Below, in pieces: positions 1-6,595 of a DNA stretch of 7,256 nucleotides. The position numbers and the translations under genes were made by a program. This DNA comes from an uncultured Jeotgalicoccus sp. (GTDB taxonomy: Bacteria > Bacillota > Bacilli > Staphylococcales > Salinicoccaceae). The notes beneath the pieces were generated by a model that ran no database searches, was not told the DNA's origin, and saw only the letters and a program-made list of their open reading frames with translations. Position 1 is the stretch's first letter. Each line of letters begins with the position of its first letter. The DNA lies in NCBI GenBank assembly GCA_947631305.1, contig CANRKV010000077.1, forward strand, positions 1 to 7,256. Reading direction: 5' to 3'.

Positions 1-21
1 TTCTCCGTTCTTTAAAATATG

Positions 22-50
22 TTTATCAGTATAGTTTATCATGGTACTAT
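22..50 (+). promoter_or_regulatory. Extended -10 promoter for the DUF4256 gene
   Basis: The -10 element TACTAT (45-50, 5/6 to consensus) is preceded by TG at 42-43, giving the extended -10 form TGnTATAAT. The -35 candidate TTTATC (22-27) lies 17 bp upstream but matches only 3/6, which fits an extended -10 promoter. The predicted start of transcription near 57 leaves a leader of about 25 nt before the ATG at 82. The call is based on motif and position only. Confidence 0.5.
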
Positions 51-81
51 TAAATTAAATAAGATAACCGGAGGTTGTACA

Positions 82-630
82 ATGACATTGAAGAAGAAGA
101 TTACTAAAGCAGAAAAGGAAGAATTACTTAGTGCTCTGGAGTCCCGCTTTAATACCCATATGGAGCGTCACGAAAACAACTCATTTGAAGATATTTCAGC
201 TAAGTTAACTGATAAACAGCTCGCTGTACTTCACAATATGGAATCGACCGAAGGCGAACCTGACGTTATTGATTTTAATGGCGATCTTTATTTTGTGGAC
301 TGTTCAAAAGAAAGTCCTAAAGGACGACGCAGTGTGTGTTACGACAGAGCGGCACTAGAAGCAAGAAAGAAATATAAGCCTGAAAATTCAGCTGTTGATT
401 TAGCTAATGAAATTGGTATTGATATGCTGGCCGAAGAAGATTACAGACACCTGCAGCAGTTCGGCGACTTCGACCTTAAGTCATCAAGCTGGGTCGATAC
501 ACCATCTGATATTAGAGATCTCGGCGGCGCACTATTCTGTGACAAACGCTACAACACAGTATTCCTGTATCATAACGGTGCAGATTCATATTACGGTGCC
601 CGCGGTTTCAGAGGAAAGTTACGAATATAA
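82..630 (+). CDS. DUF4256 family protein
   Basis: This 182-residue soluble protein matches my memory of the DUF4256 family in length and in its conserved blocks. These are GEPDV (58-62), a DCSxESPxGRRSVCYDR stretch (73-89), ARKKYKPEN (94-102), the SSSWVDTP block (135-141), LGGALFCDKRYNTVFLYHNGA (within 148-167) and a C-terminal SYYGARGFRGKLR (169-181). No signal peptide or membrane segment is visible, so it is probably cytoplasmic. The family has no established biochemical function that I know of. The many invariant Arg, Asp, Cys and His residues suggest a nucleic-acid or nucleotide-handling or enzymatic role, but that is speculation. The start at 82 is preferred over the in-frame ATG at 19 because GGAGG (70-74) lies 7 nt before it, and because the family begins with the charged KKKITKAEKEELL helix. 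The gene appears monocistronic, with its own promoter and a terminator at its stop codon. Confidence 0.88.
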   Translation: MTLKKKITKAEKEELLSALESRFNTHMERHENNSFEDISAKLTDKQLAVLHNMESTEGEPDVIDFNGDLYFVDCSKESPKGRRSVCYDRAALEARKKYKPENSAVDLANEIGIDMLAEEDYRHLQQFGDFDLKSSSWVDTPSDIRDLGGALFCDKRYNTVFLYHNGADSYYGARGFRGKLRI

Positions 631-658
631 AAAAGACGGCAGCTGCCGTCTTTTTTAT
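627..658. terminator. Bidirectional intrinsic terminator shared by convergent genes
   Basis: This is a perfect 32-bp palindrome centred at 642/643. Its GC-rich core GACGGCAG/CTGCCGTC is flanked by an A-run on the left and a T-run on the right, so a hairpin with a U-tract forms in transcripts from either strand. It lies between the convergent DUF4256 and DUF488 genes, and both stop codons (TAA at 628-630 plus, TAA at 657-655 minus) are inside the palindrome. It is the only clear terminator in the window. Confidence 0.93.
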
Positions 659-999
659 TTTCCATCGATATATTCTTTTATAACCACTGCCTGATTATGC
701 TCTGTATCCTTTGCCGCATATAATAATGTGACGTTGTGACCATCCGCATCTTCTTTAATTTGCTCAACCAGCTCTTTTTGATTTTTTAGTTCTTTTTTAT
801 ATTTCTTTTTAAACTCTTCCCATTTATCAGCATCATGGTCAAACCATTTTCTTAAATCAGTCGACGGCGCAATATCTTTATACCACTCATCGTGTTCCAA
901 ATCTTCTTTCTTAATACCGCGCGGCCAAACACCATCCACTAAAATACGTTTGCCATCCTGCTGTGACACGTCATCATATACTCGTTTCAATTTCAGCAT
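655..999 (-). CDS. DUF488 / YeaO-like family protein
   Basis: This 114-residue cytoplasmic protein matches the small DUF488 family that includes E. coli YeaO, at the family's usual length. The recognisable blocks are KRVYDD (5-10), LVDGVWPRGIKKEDL (20-34), EWYKDIAPSTDLRKWF (38-53), a basic FKKKYKKEL helix (63-71), and TLLYAAKDTEHNQAVV (91-106). YeaO and many relatives have LVDRLWPRG where this protein has LVDGVWPRG, so the first Arg of that motif is Gly here; the following WPRG is kept. The function is unknown; the conserved Arg, Trp and Asp/Lys residues suggest a binding or catalytic pocket. The start is supported by a strong Shine-Dalgarno complement (ATCATCTCC at 1003-1011 on the plus strand, GGAGATGAT on the coding strand). 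The gene lies 29 nt downstream of the APC permease with no convincing promoter in the gap, so co-transcription with it is likely. Confidence 0.88.
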   Translation of the reverse strand: MLKLKRVYDDVSQQDGKRILVDGVWPRGIKKEDLEHDEWYKDIAPSTDLRKWFDHDADKWEEFKKKYKKELKNQKELVEQIKEDADGHNVTLLYAAKDTEHNQAVVIKEYIDGK

Positions 1000-1028
1000 A
1001 ATATCATCTCCGAATAATATATTATCCT

Positions 1029-2483
1029 TTACCCTTGTGATTTCGTTTCATGCATTGCTTCTTCTCTTGTTTTATTTAAAATCATATAATCCAGTTCTTC
1101 TTTAGACATTGATTTTAATGTTTTGTATTTTGTCGCAAGGAATATCATACCGAGTATTATCCAGCCAAGAAGTGCATAGTATGAAGGTGCTGTCAGTGCT
1201 GCCGGCGAGCCCGGGAATAACAGTAATACTAAGAATACAAGTGAAATAATGATACCGAGTGCTCCAAATATTACATAGACCATATTTCTATGTTCTTTAG
1301 TACTGAAAAACTTAACTGTCACTGCACTTGTAGCAAGGAATGCAACAGACACGCCGACAGACGACATATCTACAATCCAGCTCAAGGCTGTTCTGCCGAG
1401 CCAAGGTGCAATCAGACATACCAGCAGTACGAAGAGCACTGCGTAATGCGGTGTTTTATTTTTCTTATGAATTTTAGCAAATATAGTCGGTACAAAGTTC
1501 GCACGTCCCATTGCAAAGATCAGTCTTGATGAAGACATATAGAATCCGTTAAGGCCTGTAAATACACCGAATGAAATCGAAAATGCCAGGAATACCATCC
1601 CAATAGTTCCCATCGATGACTGAATAACAGACCCCGTCACCCAGACTGCTCCGTCCATGGAGTTCTGATCCGGATAAATCCAGGCAGTTACTAAAATCAT
1701 TGCTACATAAGTTAAGATAGATGCAATAATACCGAATACAATGAGTTTAAATGTTTTATCAGGACTGAATTTAAATTCTTCAGCTGCCTGAGGAATATTA
1801 TCGAACCCGACATACATCCACGGTGCTATCGCAACGATTAAAATAATTGATGTCCAGATTCCAGCTTCTTCATTGAAAAGCGGTTCTGTATTTTGGAATG
1901 AAAATTCTCCAGTGAAAAATGATACGACGAATAATCCTGCTACGACAAACGCCATGAACAGACAGAATATAAACTGCAGATTTCCAGACAAACCTGAGCC
2001 CTTCATACTGATCAAAGCGAATATTATAAGTATTGCAGAAGACAGTATGACTTCCATGATGTATACGTCCCATCCCGCAATCGTATATAAGTATCCGACT
2101 TCTAAAAAGTCAGGCAGTACAAATTTAAACAGCAGACTGAATGCACTTGCATTCAGTGCCACGACACATATATAACCCAAAACTAAAAACCATGATGCGA
2201 TAAATGCACTGAACTTGCCGAATCCGGCGTATGTAAATGCAAATTCTCCGCCTGATACAGGAAACTTAGCCGTCAGGGCCCCATAGCCTACAGCGATAAT
2301 CAGCATCAGTAACCCGCCGATAGTAATTCCGAGTGTCGCTCCGAGTGTTCCTGATGAAATCAGCCAGTCCCCTGGTAAAATAAATGCTCCCCAGCCAATC
2401 GATGATCCGTAAGCAATTGCCCATATAAATCGTTTCGACATCGTATTATCAAGTTCTGTTCTCGTCTGATTATCAGCAGACAT
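1029..2483 (-). CDS. APC-superfamily amino acid permease
   Basis: This is a 484-residue, very hydrophobic protein with about 12 predicted membrane helices, the standard size for amino acid/polyamine/organocation (APC) transporters. TM1 carries the unwound substrate-site motif GSSIGWGAF (26-34) followed by ILPGDW. FPVSGGEFAFTYAGFG (74-89) matches the conserved loop and TM3 start. TM6 has APWMYVGFDNIPQAAEEFK (220-238), the family's GFD...AEE signature. After TM8, SSRLIFAMGR (318-327) and KNKTPHYAV (341-349) are the typical 'R(L/I)xFAMAR ... KTP' elements. It probably imports or exchanges an amino acid across the cytoplasmic membrane; the substrate cannot be assigned. The start is ATG at 2483, with GGGAG (2492-2496) 8 nt upstream. 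An in-frame TTG at 2498 would add five residues, but that Shine-Dalgarno would then lie inside the coding region. The C-terminal tail (about 453-484) is charged and cytoplasmic. The gene lies 65 nt downstream of the ABC operon on the same strand. Confidence 0.93.
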   Translation of the reverse strand: MSADNQTRTELDNTMSKRFIWAIAYGSSIGWGAFILPGDWLISSGTLGATLGITIGGLLMLIIAVGYGALTAKFPVSGGEFAFTYAGFGKFSAFIASWFLVLGYICVVALNASAFSLLFKFVLPDFLEVGYLYTIAGWDVYIMEVILSSAILIIFALISMKGSGLSGNLQFIFCLFMAFVVAGLFVVSFFTGEFSFQNTEPLFNEEAGIWTSIILIVAIAPWMYVGFDNIPQAAEEFKFSPDKTFKLIVFGIIASILTYVAMILVTAWIYPDQNSMDGAVWVTGSVIQSSMGTIGMVFLAFSISFGVFTGLNGFYMSSSRLIFAMGRANFVPTIFAKIHKKNKTPHYAVLFVLLVCLIAPWLGRTALSWIVDMSSVGVSVAFLATSAVTVKFFSTKEHRNMVYVIFGALGIIISLVFLVLLLFPGSPAALTAPSYYALLGWIILGMIFLATKYKTLKSMSKEELDYMILNKTREEAMHETKSQG

Positions 2484-2512
2484 AATTACAACTCCCAATT
2501 TGTTTATTTATT

Positions 2513-2531
2513 CTTGTGAACAAGTATCGCA
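2513..2531 (-). promoter_or_regulatory. Possible weak promoter/operator upstream of the APC permease
   Basis: The plus-strand palindrome CTTGTGAACAAG (2513-2524) has 5-bp arms and a 2-bp centre, with symmetric bases continuing after one mismatch on each side. Abutting it on the minus strand is TGCGATACT (2531-2523), which resembles an extended -10 element; the -35 position (TAGCGA) is poor. A start site near 2516 would fall inside the palindrome, a plausible operator position. The palindrome has no T-run after it in the minus direction, so it is not a terminator. This is motif reading only. Confidence 0.25.
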
Positions 2532-2548
2532 TAGTGAAAGTTCAATCG

Positions 2549-3265
2549 CTAGTCCTTTTCAAGTACAACGGGATGTTCTGAAACGATAGTATCGCCTTCG
2601 TGAAGTTCTACTTTTATACCCGATTCTGTATCTGTTTCAACATCCGTACTGGATAAAATTACTGAGCCCATGCCGCCCGGATTCATATATATGTCGTCTT
2701 CAGCATTCAAACGTCTGACAGGTAATTCTTTTGTTAACAGGCTGTATGTTCCCGCTTCAAGACGTTTTCCGACAGTATGAATACCGGCAGGAATCATCGT
2801 TTCGAATTTTTCTTCCAATGGGATTAAATCGATGGTTCCCCGCCTTGTGACATATTCAACACGGTAGCCCTCCTGCAGCTCCAAAACAACGTTGGTGTTG
2901 AAATAGTTTAATGCTGTTTCCAGTAATCTATCCCCATTTTCATCGTATACTACGATTGCCGATGCATCTTCTGTCACGGCACTGTAACGTCCCGGTTTAA
3001 TGTCTTCTCCTGTAACATATTGACCTGGAGACAGCGTTATCTCTGTTCCGCCGTCAACAAGACCTTCAAATACCGTATCACTGTTCAAAAAAGCATATCG
3101 GGATTCCAGTCCTGCTGTTTTTAAAAGATTTTCTTCATCATATAATTCAACAGCTTCCCCGTCTGCAGTTATTTTTTTACCATCATACGATTCGCTCATA
3201 ATGCCGTTAAAACTGCATCCCATTAACAGCAGTACAAAAAGAGACAGCACGCTAAACCGTTTCAT
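2549..3265 (-). CDS. Lipoprotein with duplicated domain, partner of ABC transporter
   Basis: This 238-residue protein has a lipoprotein signal peptide: KR at 2-3, a hydrophobic stretch 5-15 and the lipobox LLMGC with Cys17. It should be anchored to the outer face of the membrane. The mature part is acidic and appears rich in beta-strand. It carries two diverged copies of one domain, about 75-150 and 155-236. Each opens with a G-x-[YH]-x3-G-x3-[IL]-x2-G-x-Y pattern (GQYVTGEDIKPGRYS, then GIHTVGKRLEAGTYS). Each closes with a V-x-L-x-EG motif (VVLELQEG, then IKVELHEG). The start at 3265 is chosen because AAAGGAGAG (3281-3273) lies 9 nt upstream and the signal peptide begins there; an upstream in-frame ATG at 3304 would put 13 extra residues before it. 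The gene overlaps the ATPase end by 14 nt, so translation is probably coupled. I do not recognise a named family. Likely roles are substrate capture, sensing or assembly for the transporter; this is inferred from context. Confidence 0.85.
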   Translation of the reverse strand: MKRFSVLSLFVLLLMGCSFNGIMSESYDGKKITADGEAVELYDEENLLKTAGLESRYAFLNSDTVFEGLVDGGTEITLSPGQYVTGEDIKPGRYSAVTEDASAIVVYDENGDRLLETALNYFNTNVVLELQEGYRVEYVTRRGTIDLIPLEEKFETMIPAGIHTVGKRLEAGTYSLLTKELPVRRLNAEDDIYMNPGGMGSVILSSTDVETDTESGIKVELHEGDTIVSEHPVVLEKD

Positions 3266-4160
3266 AACTTCTCTCTCCTTTATAAATACGCAGATAATGT
3301 TCATGAGTGCCTAATGGACCAAGTGACACTTCAGCAGTACTGAATTTCTTTAGGGTGCTCATGAGCTTAAACACTTCGTCTTCTTTCAAGTTATCTGCCG
3401 GAATACATATACGGTCACCTGCCAAATACAATGTTCCTTTTTCGAGCGGCCCAACAGATTTTAAATTGTCTTCTGAAATATAGCCTTTAACGTACTCTCT
3501 GTGAGATTCCTCCCGGATGTATGTGTAATATATACTCTGTTCATTTAAAAAATAAATCTGATCTGCATAATCATCCAGGTTTTCCAGCAGATGAGAGGCG
3601 ACAATAATAATTTTCCCGTCCTCTTTAATTTCCTGCAGCACCGAACTTACCAGCTCAACGTTCACCGGATCCAGCCCGTTCATTATTTCATCCATAAACA
3701 TAATCTTCGTATCTGCAGCAATCATCATCGCAAAACATAATCGCTGTCTCATACCGAGAGAATAAGTTTTTACCTTATTTTCCACATAGCCTTCCATGTT
3801 GAGTCTTCTGATAACTTCATCTATATTACCGCTTTCAGGATTCCATATATCCCGGTACATCTCTATATGCTCAACGCCTGAAAAATCTTCATACAGCTCG
3901 GCCTGGTCCGGAAAGAATGTAATTTTATTATGCAGTGCTTTGACATCTTTTGTCGTATTTTTATATGCCGTGCCATCGATTAAAATCTCTCCTGTATTAA
4001 TCGGAATAAATCGTATAATTGCATTAAATAACGTTGTTTTACCTGTCCCATTTGGAGCAACAAGACCGATAATCGTATTATCCGCAATATTAAAATTAAC
4101 ATCCTTCAGCACCGTTTTAGTCCCGTAATTTATCGTTAAATTTTTGACTTCCAATGACAT
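3252..4160 (-). CDS. ABC transporter ATP-binding protein (ABC-2/export type)
   Basis: This 302-residue cytoplasmic ATPase has all core ABC motifs. The Walker A is APNGTGKT (35-42). The Q-loop region FFPDQAELYED (82-92) is of the 'PD(E/Q)' kind rather than plain 'PQ'. The signature is YSLGMRQR (133-140), with SLGMRQ in place of LSGGQ as in many exporter ATPases. The Walker B with catalytic Glu is IMFMDE (153-158), the D-loop is GLDP (162-165) and the switch His is H190. About 90 C-terminal residues follow the core, as is common in ABC-2 exporter ATPases. It should hydrolyse ATP to drive the two permeases encoded just upstream. Its ATG overlaps the permease stop in a TAATG junction, and GGAGG (4173-4169) lies 8 nt upstream. 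Its own 3' end contains the Shine-Dalgarno site and start of the lipoprotein gene. The transported substrate is not evident; peptide or lipid export, or self-protection, are possibilities. Confidence 0.95.
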   Translation of the reverse strand: MSLEVKNLTINYGTKTVLKDVNFNIADNTIIGLVAPNGTGKTTLFNAIIRFIPINTGEILIDGTAYKNTTKDVKALHNKITFFPDQAELYEDFSGVEHIEMYRDIWNPESGNIDEVIRRLNMEGYVENKVKTYSLGMRQRLCFAMMIAADTKIMFMDEIMNGLDPVNVELVSSVLQEIKEDGKIIIVASHLLENLDDYADQIYFLNEQSIYYTYIREESHREYVKGYISEDNLKSVGPLEKGTLYLAGDRICIPADNLKEDEVFKLMSTLKKFSTAEVSLGPLGTHEHYLRIYKGERSYETV

Positions 4161-5335
4161 TAGTTTTTCCTCCTTTCGAGCCTGCCTGTTCGTGTCGGTA
4201 TCAGTTTAAAGATAAAATGAAACACGATTTCGACGATTATATATAATACCGCAATACTGATAATCAGCTTCGTAACAGTTACATTTTTCAATGGCTCCCA
4301 TGCCCCTTCCAGAACAGGTATAATCTGCAGATACAGGAATGGATTCCAGCCGGCAGCCGGACCGGTCAGTGCAAAAACGTACGGCAGATAAAACACTGCG
4401 GTAACTATGGTAATTGTCAGGTAGATATTTCTGAATACCCACGACAGTCCCGTCGACAGCTTAACGATGATATAACTCAATGCCATAGTCAGAAGTAACG
4501 CTAATATAACGTACTGCATTATACTGACATATACCGTCTCTTCGCCGCTGTACAGCGGCACAGGGTAATTAAGTGTTCCGCTGTCTGTAAAGAGTGTACT
4601 GAACAGATACGAGACGAGGATTCCAGCCAGTGTAATAATCCAGATCAGCGCCCAGCTGATAAAAGATCTCTGCCTCCACTGATGAGTCCACGAATACGGT
4701 ATTCCCTGGGAAATACTCCAGTTGAATTCCTGGTCCCTCGAGAACCGGTCAGCACCGAATATCGCAGCAATAATAAATATAAATATTCCCGCGACGATAT
4801 TAATTAAGTTAAACAGCACAAATGACGGTGACAGCGGATTCCAGTCAATATCGACATTATTCTCCTTCAGATATGTTAAAAATTTTAAATCATTTTCAAT
4901 CTCAGTTTTAGCCGGCATAAATGACAGCAGCAGCTCCTGTGATTCAAAATCATCTGCTTCATAAAAGAACAGTCTGTTTTCAGCAAGTTCCAGCCCCTGA
5001 TCAACATAATCACTGACTACATTCTCGAGTCCGGAAACAGTATTCCCTTCCTGCTCATCCAGAATATACCGCTGCATGCCGATAATACTTTGCTGGCGTG
5101 CAAGTTTATCGTACACTTCCTGTCCTGTTGCTGAGTCAAAATGATTTTGAGGTATCGCATGGAAGATTTGCTGCGTATCTTCATATTCACTTCGCAGTTC
5201 TTCCAGCGGAAGCACGATAGAACGATCCTGGTAAAACGCCGAATAGCTCGCGAGGAAAAGAAACAGCGATACTAAAAGTATTCTCACTTTCCAGTCCCTT
5301 ATAATTTTAAGAAAATCCCATTTAAATAACTTCAT
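4160..5335 (-). CDS. ABC-2-type transporter permease (second subunit)
   Basis: This is a 391-residue integral membrane protein with about six helices: 17-35, 170-195, 226-249, 268-292, 304-323 and 356-378. Between TM1 and TM2 is an outside domain of about 135 residues (36-169), acidic and Gln-rich and probably helical. That topology is typical of ABC-2-like exporters with a large first external loop. After TM2 a cytoplasmic segment, ADRFSRDQEFNWSISQGIPYS (195-215), occupies the position of the 'E...GT...LLSQP' coupling-helix motif, the probable contact with the ATPase. A basic tail (TRTGRLERRKN) ends the protein. The start ATG directly abuts the stop of the preceding permease (TAAATG), with a G-rich Shine-Dalgarno (AGGTGGGG) just before it. 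The stop overlaps the ATPase start by one base. With the first permease it should form a heterodimeric membrane channel; the substrate is unknown. Confidence 0.9.
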   Translation of the reverse strand: MKLFKWDFLKIIRDWKVRILLVSLFLFLASYSAFYQDRSIVLPLEELRSEYEDTQQIFHAIPQNHFDSATGQEVYDKLARQQSIIGMQRYILDEQEGNTVSGLENVVSDYVDQGLELAENRLFFYEADDFESQELLLSFMPAKTEIENDLKFLTYLKENNVDIDWNPLSPSFVLFNLINIVAGIFIFIIAAIFGADRFSRDQEFNWSISQGIPYSWTHQWRQRSFISWALIWIITLAGILVSYLFSTLFTDSGTLNYPVPLYSGEETVYVSIMQYVILALLLTMALSYIIVKLSTGLSWVFRNIYLTITIVTAVFYLPYVFALTGPAAGWNPFLYLQIIPVLEGAWEPLKNVTVTKLIISIAVLYIIVEIVFHFIFKLIPTRTGRLERRKN

Positions 5336-6553
5336 TTACCCCACCTGCCTTACGAACTTCTGACGTGTCACAAAGCCTGCAAGAATTCCCAATATTATTT
5401 CTATAATAATAATCGTTACGAAGAGAACAATAAGTGCAGTATCAAATGTAAAATTATTTGATAGCGTTAGAAAGTTCTGGCGTCCGCTTAAAATCTTTCC
5501 AAACTCAAAATAGTTCTGGGGGAATAAATGAGCACCGATGCCTAAAAACTTATCTTCACCACCGCCGCTGTATAGCCGGTTAAATGCGATGATGGCAAAT
5601 CCTGCAATCATAACGATAACGTCATGTCTGAATAATAATGACAGGAAAGCATTCAAACGTATAAACAGATAGAGCAGAATTGCTGTTAAAATTAAAGACT
5701 GTATAATAAACTCAGTTACAGGTGCGGCAAAGAAGTTTTCTTCAGCAGCTCTGTAGCCGTCGTTATACGCATAATGAGTATTTAACAGAGACAGATCACC
5801 AAAACCGTAAAGCAGTGATATGAGCAGGAAGAACACCGTGAGTAACAAAGCAATGCCAGTCACAATGATAATAAACATCGATACAGACTGATAGAATATG
5901 TATGTTCTCCATCCGAGCGGCTGTCCCGCTTTTAAAGTATGATGTTTCCGGTCATCGACCAAAACTTCACTCGCAACAAATATAGTGATAAACAATATAA
6001 TCAGTGGTCCATAAGTTAAGAAAAATGAATAAAGCTGCTGAATCCCCGTTTTGCCATTAAACTCATGGGTCGTAGGATTTTCTATTTCAGATAGCGTAAG
6101 CAGATTGCTGTTAATAATTGCGCGTTCAAAGTCCATCTCTAAAAACTGACCGTCGTGTTTCCGCTCCAGATAATCATTTAACGCCTCAACCGTAAACAAA
6201 GGAACATAATTTGTACTTTTCACTTCAAAAAGTCTTGAAATATCACCTTTTTTCAGTGCATCATAAAACATAAAATTATTTTCATAATCATATTTAGCCG
6301 TACTGTATGTATCGATACCTGTAAAACTGTTTACGGCAATATCCCCTGAATCAAGTCTGGATTCTTTCATGCCATATGCCGATTCCGTTTCAAGAGCCAG
6401 TTCATCCATATCAATTGTCAGCGGATTATTAACGTTCGGCAAATATAAAAATGAGTACAATATGATACCGAGAAATGCCAGCAGAAATATTAATCTGTTC
6501 TTTTTATTACGGTATATCTTTTTAAATGTTTCCAAAAAGACGATTCTAAACAT
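5336..6553 (-). CDS. ABC-2-type transporter permease (first subunit, operon leader)
   Basis: This is a 405-residue membrane protein with the same architecture as its neighbour. A short basic N-terminus (KKIYRNKKNR, 11-20) is followed by TM1 (21-38) and an external domain of about 135 residues (39-173). Further helices lie near 174-197, 219-250, 281-306, 310-326 and 373-396. The segment EVLVDDRKHHTLKAGQPLGW (196-215) matches the ABC-2 coupling-helix motif after TM2. The two permeases are clearly of one type but have little sequence in common, pointing to an old heterodimer. The ATG at 6553 is the first gene after the promoter. Its ribosome binding site is weak and G-rich (GGGGATGG just upstream) compared with the strong sites of the ATPase and lipoprotein genes, so initiation may be limiting here. 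Product function: membrane half of an ABC exporter of unknown substrate. Confidence 0.9.
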   Translation of the reverse strand: MFRIVFLETFKKIYRNKKNRLIFLLAFLGIILYSFLYLPNVNNPLTIDMDELALETESAYGMKESRLDSGDIAVNSFTGIDTYSTAKYDYENNFMFYDALKKGDISRLFEVKSTNYVPLFTVEALNDYLERKHDGQFLEMDFERAIINSNLLTLSEIENPTTHEFNGKTGIQQLYSFFLTYGPLIILFITIFVASEVLVDDRKHHTLKAGQPLGWRTYIFYQSVSMFIIIVTGIALLLTVFFLLISLLYGFGDLSLLNTHYAYNDGYRAAEENFFAAPVTEFIIQSLILTAILLYLFIRLNAFLSLLFRHDVIVMIAGFAIIAFNRLYSGGGEDKFLGIGAHLFPQNYFEFGKILSGRQNFLTLSNNFTFDTALIVLFVTIIIIEIILGILAGFVTRQKFVRQVG

Positions 6554-6595
6554 TGTCCATCCCCATCTGCAATTTATTCTGACACATTTATATCC

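Noticed and set aside
19..81. N-terminal extension of the DUF4256 frame from ATG at 19
   Set aside because: It lies upstream of the predicted transcription start and of the GGAGG at 70-74, and the extra residues do not look like the family's N-terminus.
407..694. Second plus-strand frame overlapping DUF4256 and the terminator
   Set aside because: It runs through the conserved DUF4256 blocks and the terminator hairpin in another frame and has no plausible start signal.
1012..1027. AT-rich near-palindrome between the APC permease and DUF488
   Set aside because: It has no GC stem, so is a poor terminator, and no -35 partner was found for a promoter; chance symmetry in AT-rich DNA is likely.
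1290..2175. Open frames on the opposite strand, or in another frame, within the APC permease gene
   Set aside because: They are antisense or frame shadows of a clear membrane protein gene, with unlikely composition and no family resemblance.
2484..2548. Terminator or T-box/riboswitch leader ahead of the amino acid permease
   Set aside because: The gap is only 65 nt, has no T-run after a stem, and has no room for a T-box or known amino acid riboswitch.
3796..4128. Plus-strand open frame of 110 codons inside the ATPase gene
   Set aside because: It is the reverse complement of conserved ABC motifs including Walker A; the hydrophobic look is a by-product.
2549..6553. Bacitracin/BceAB- or lantibiotic-immunity-type transporter assignment for the ABC module
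   Set aside because: BceB-like permeases have about ten helices and a FtsX-type domain, which is not seen; no lantibiotic genes or two-component system are nearby.
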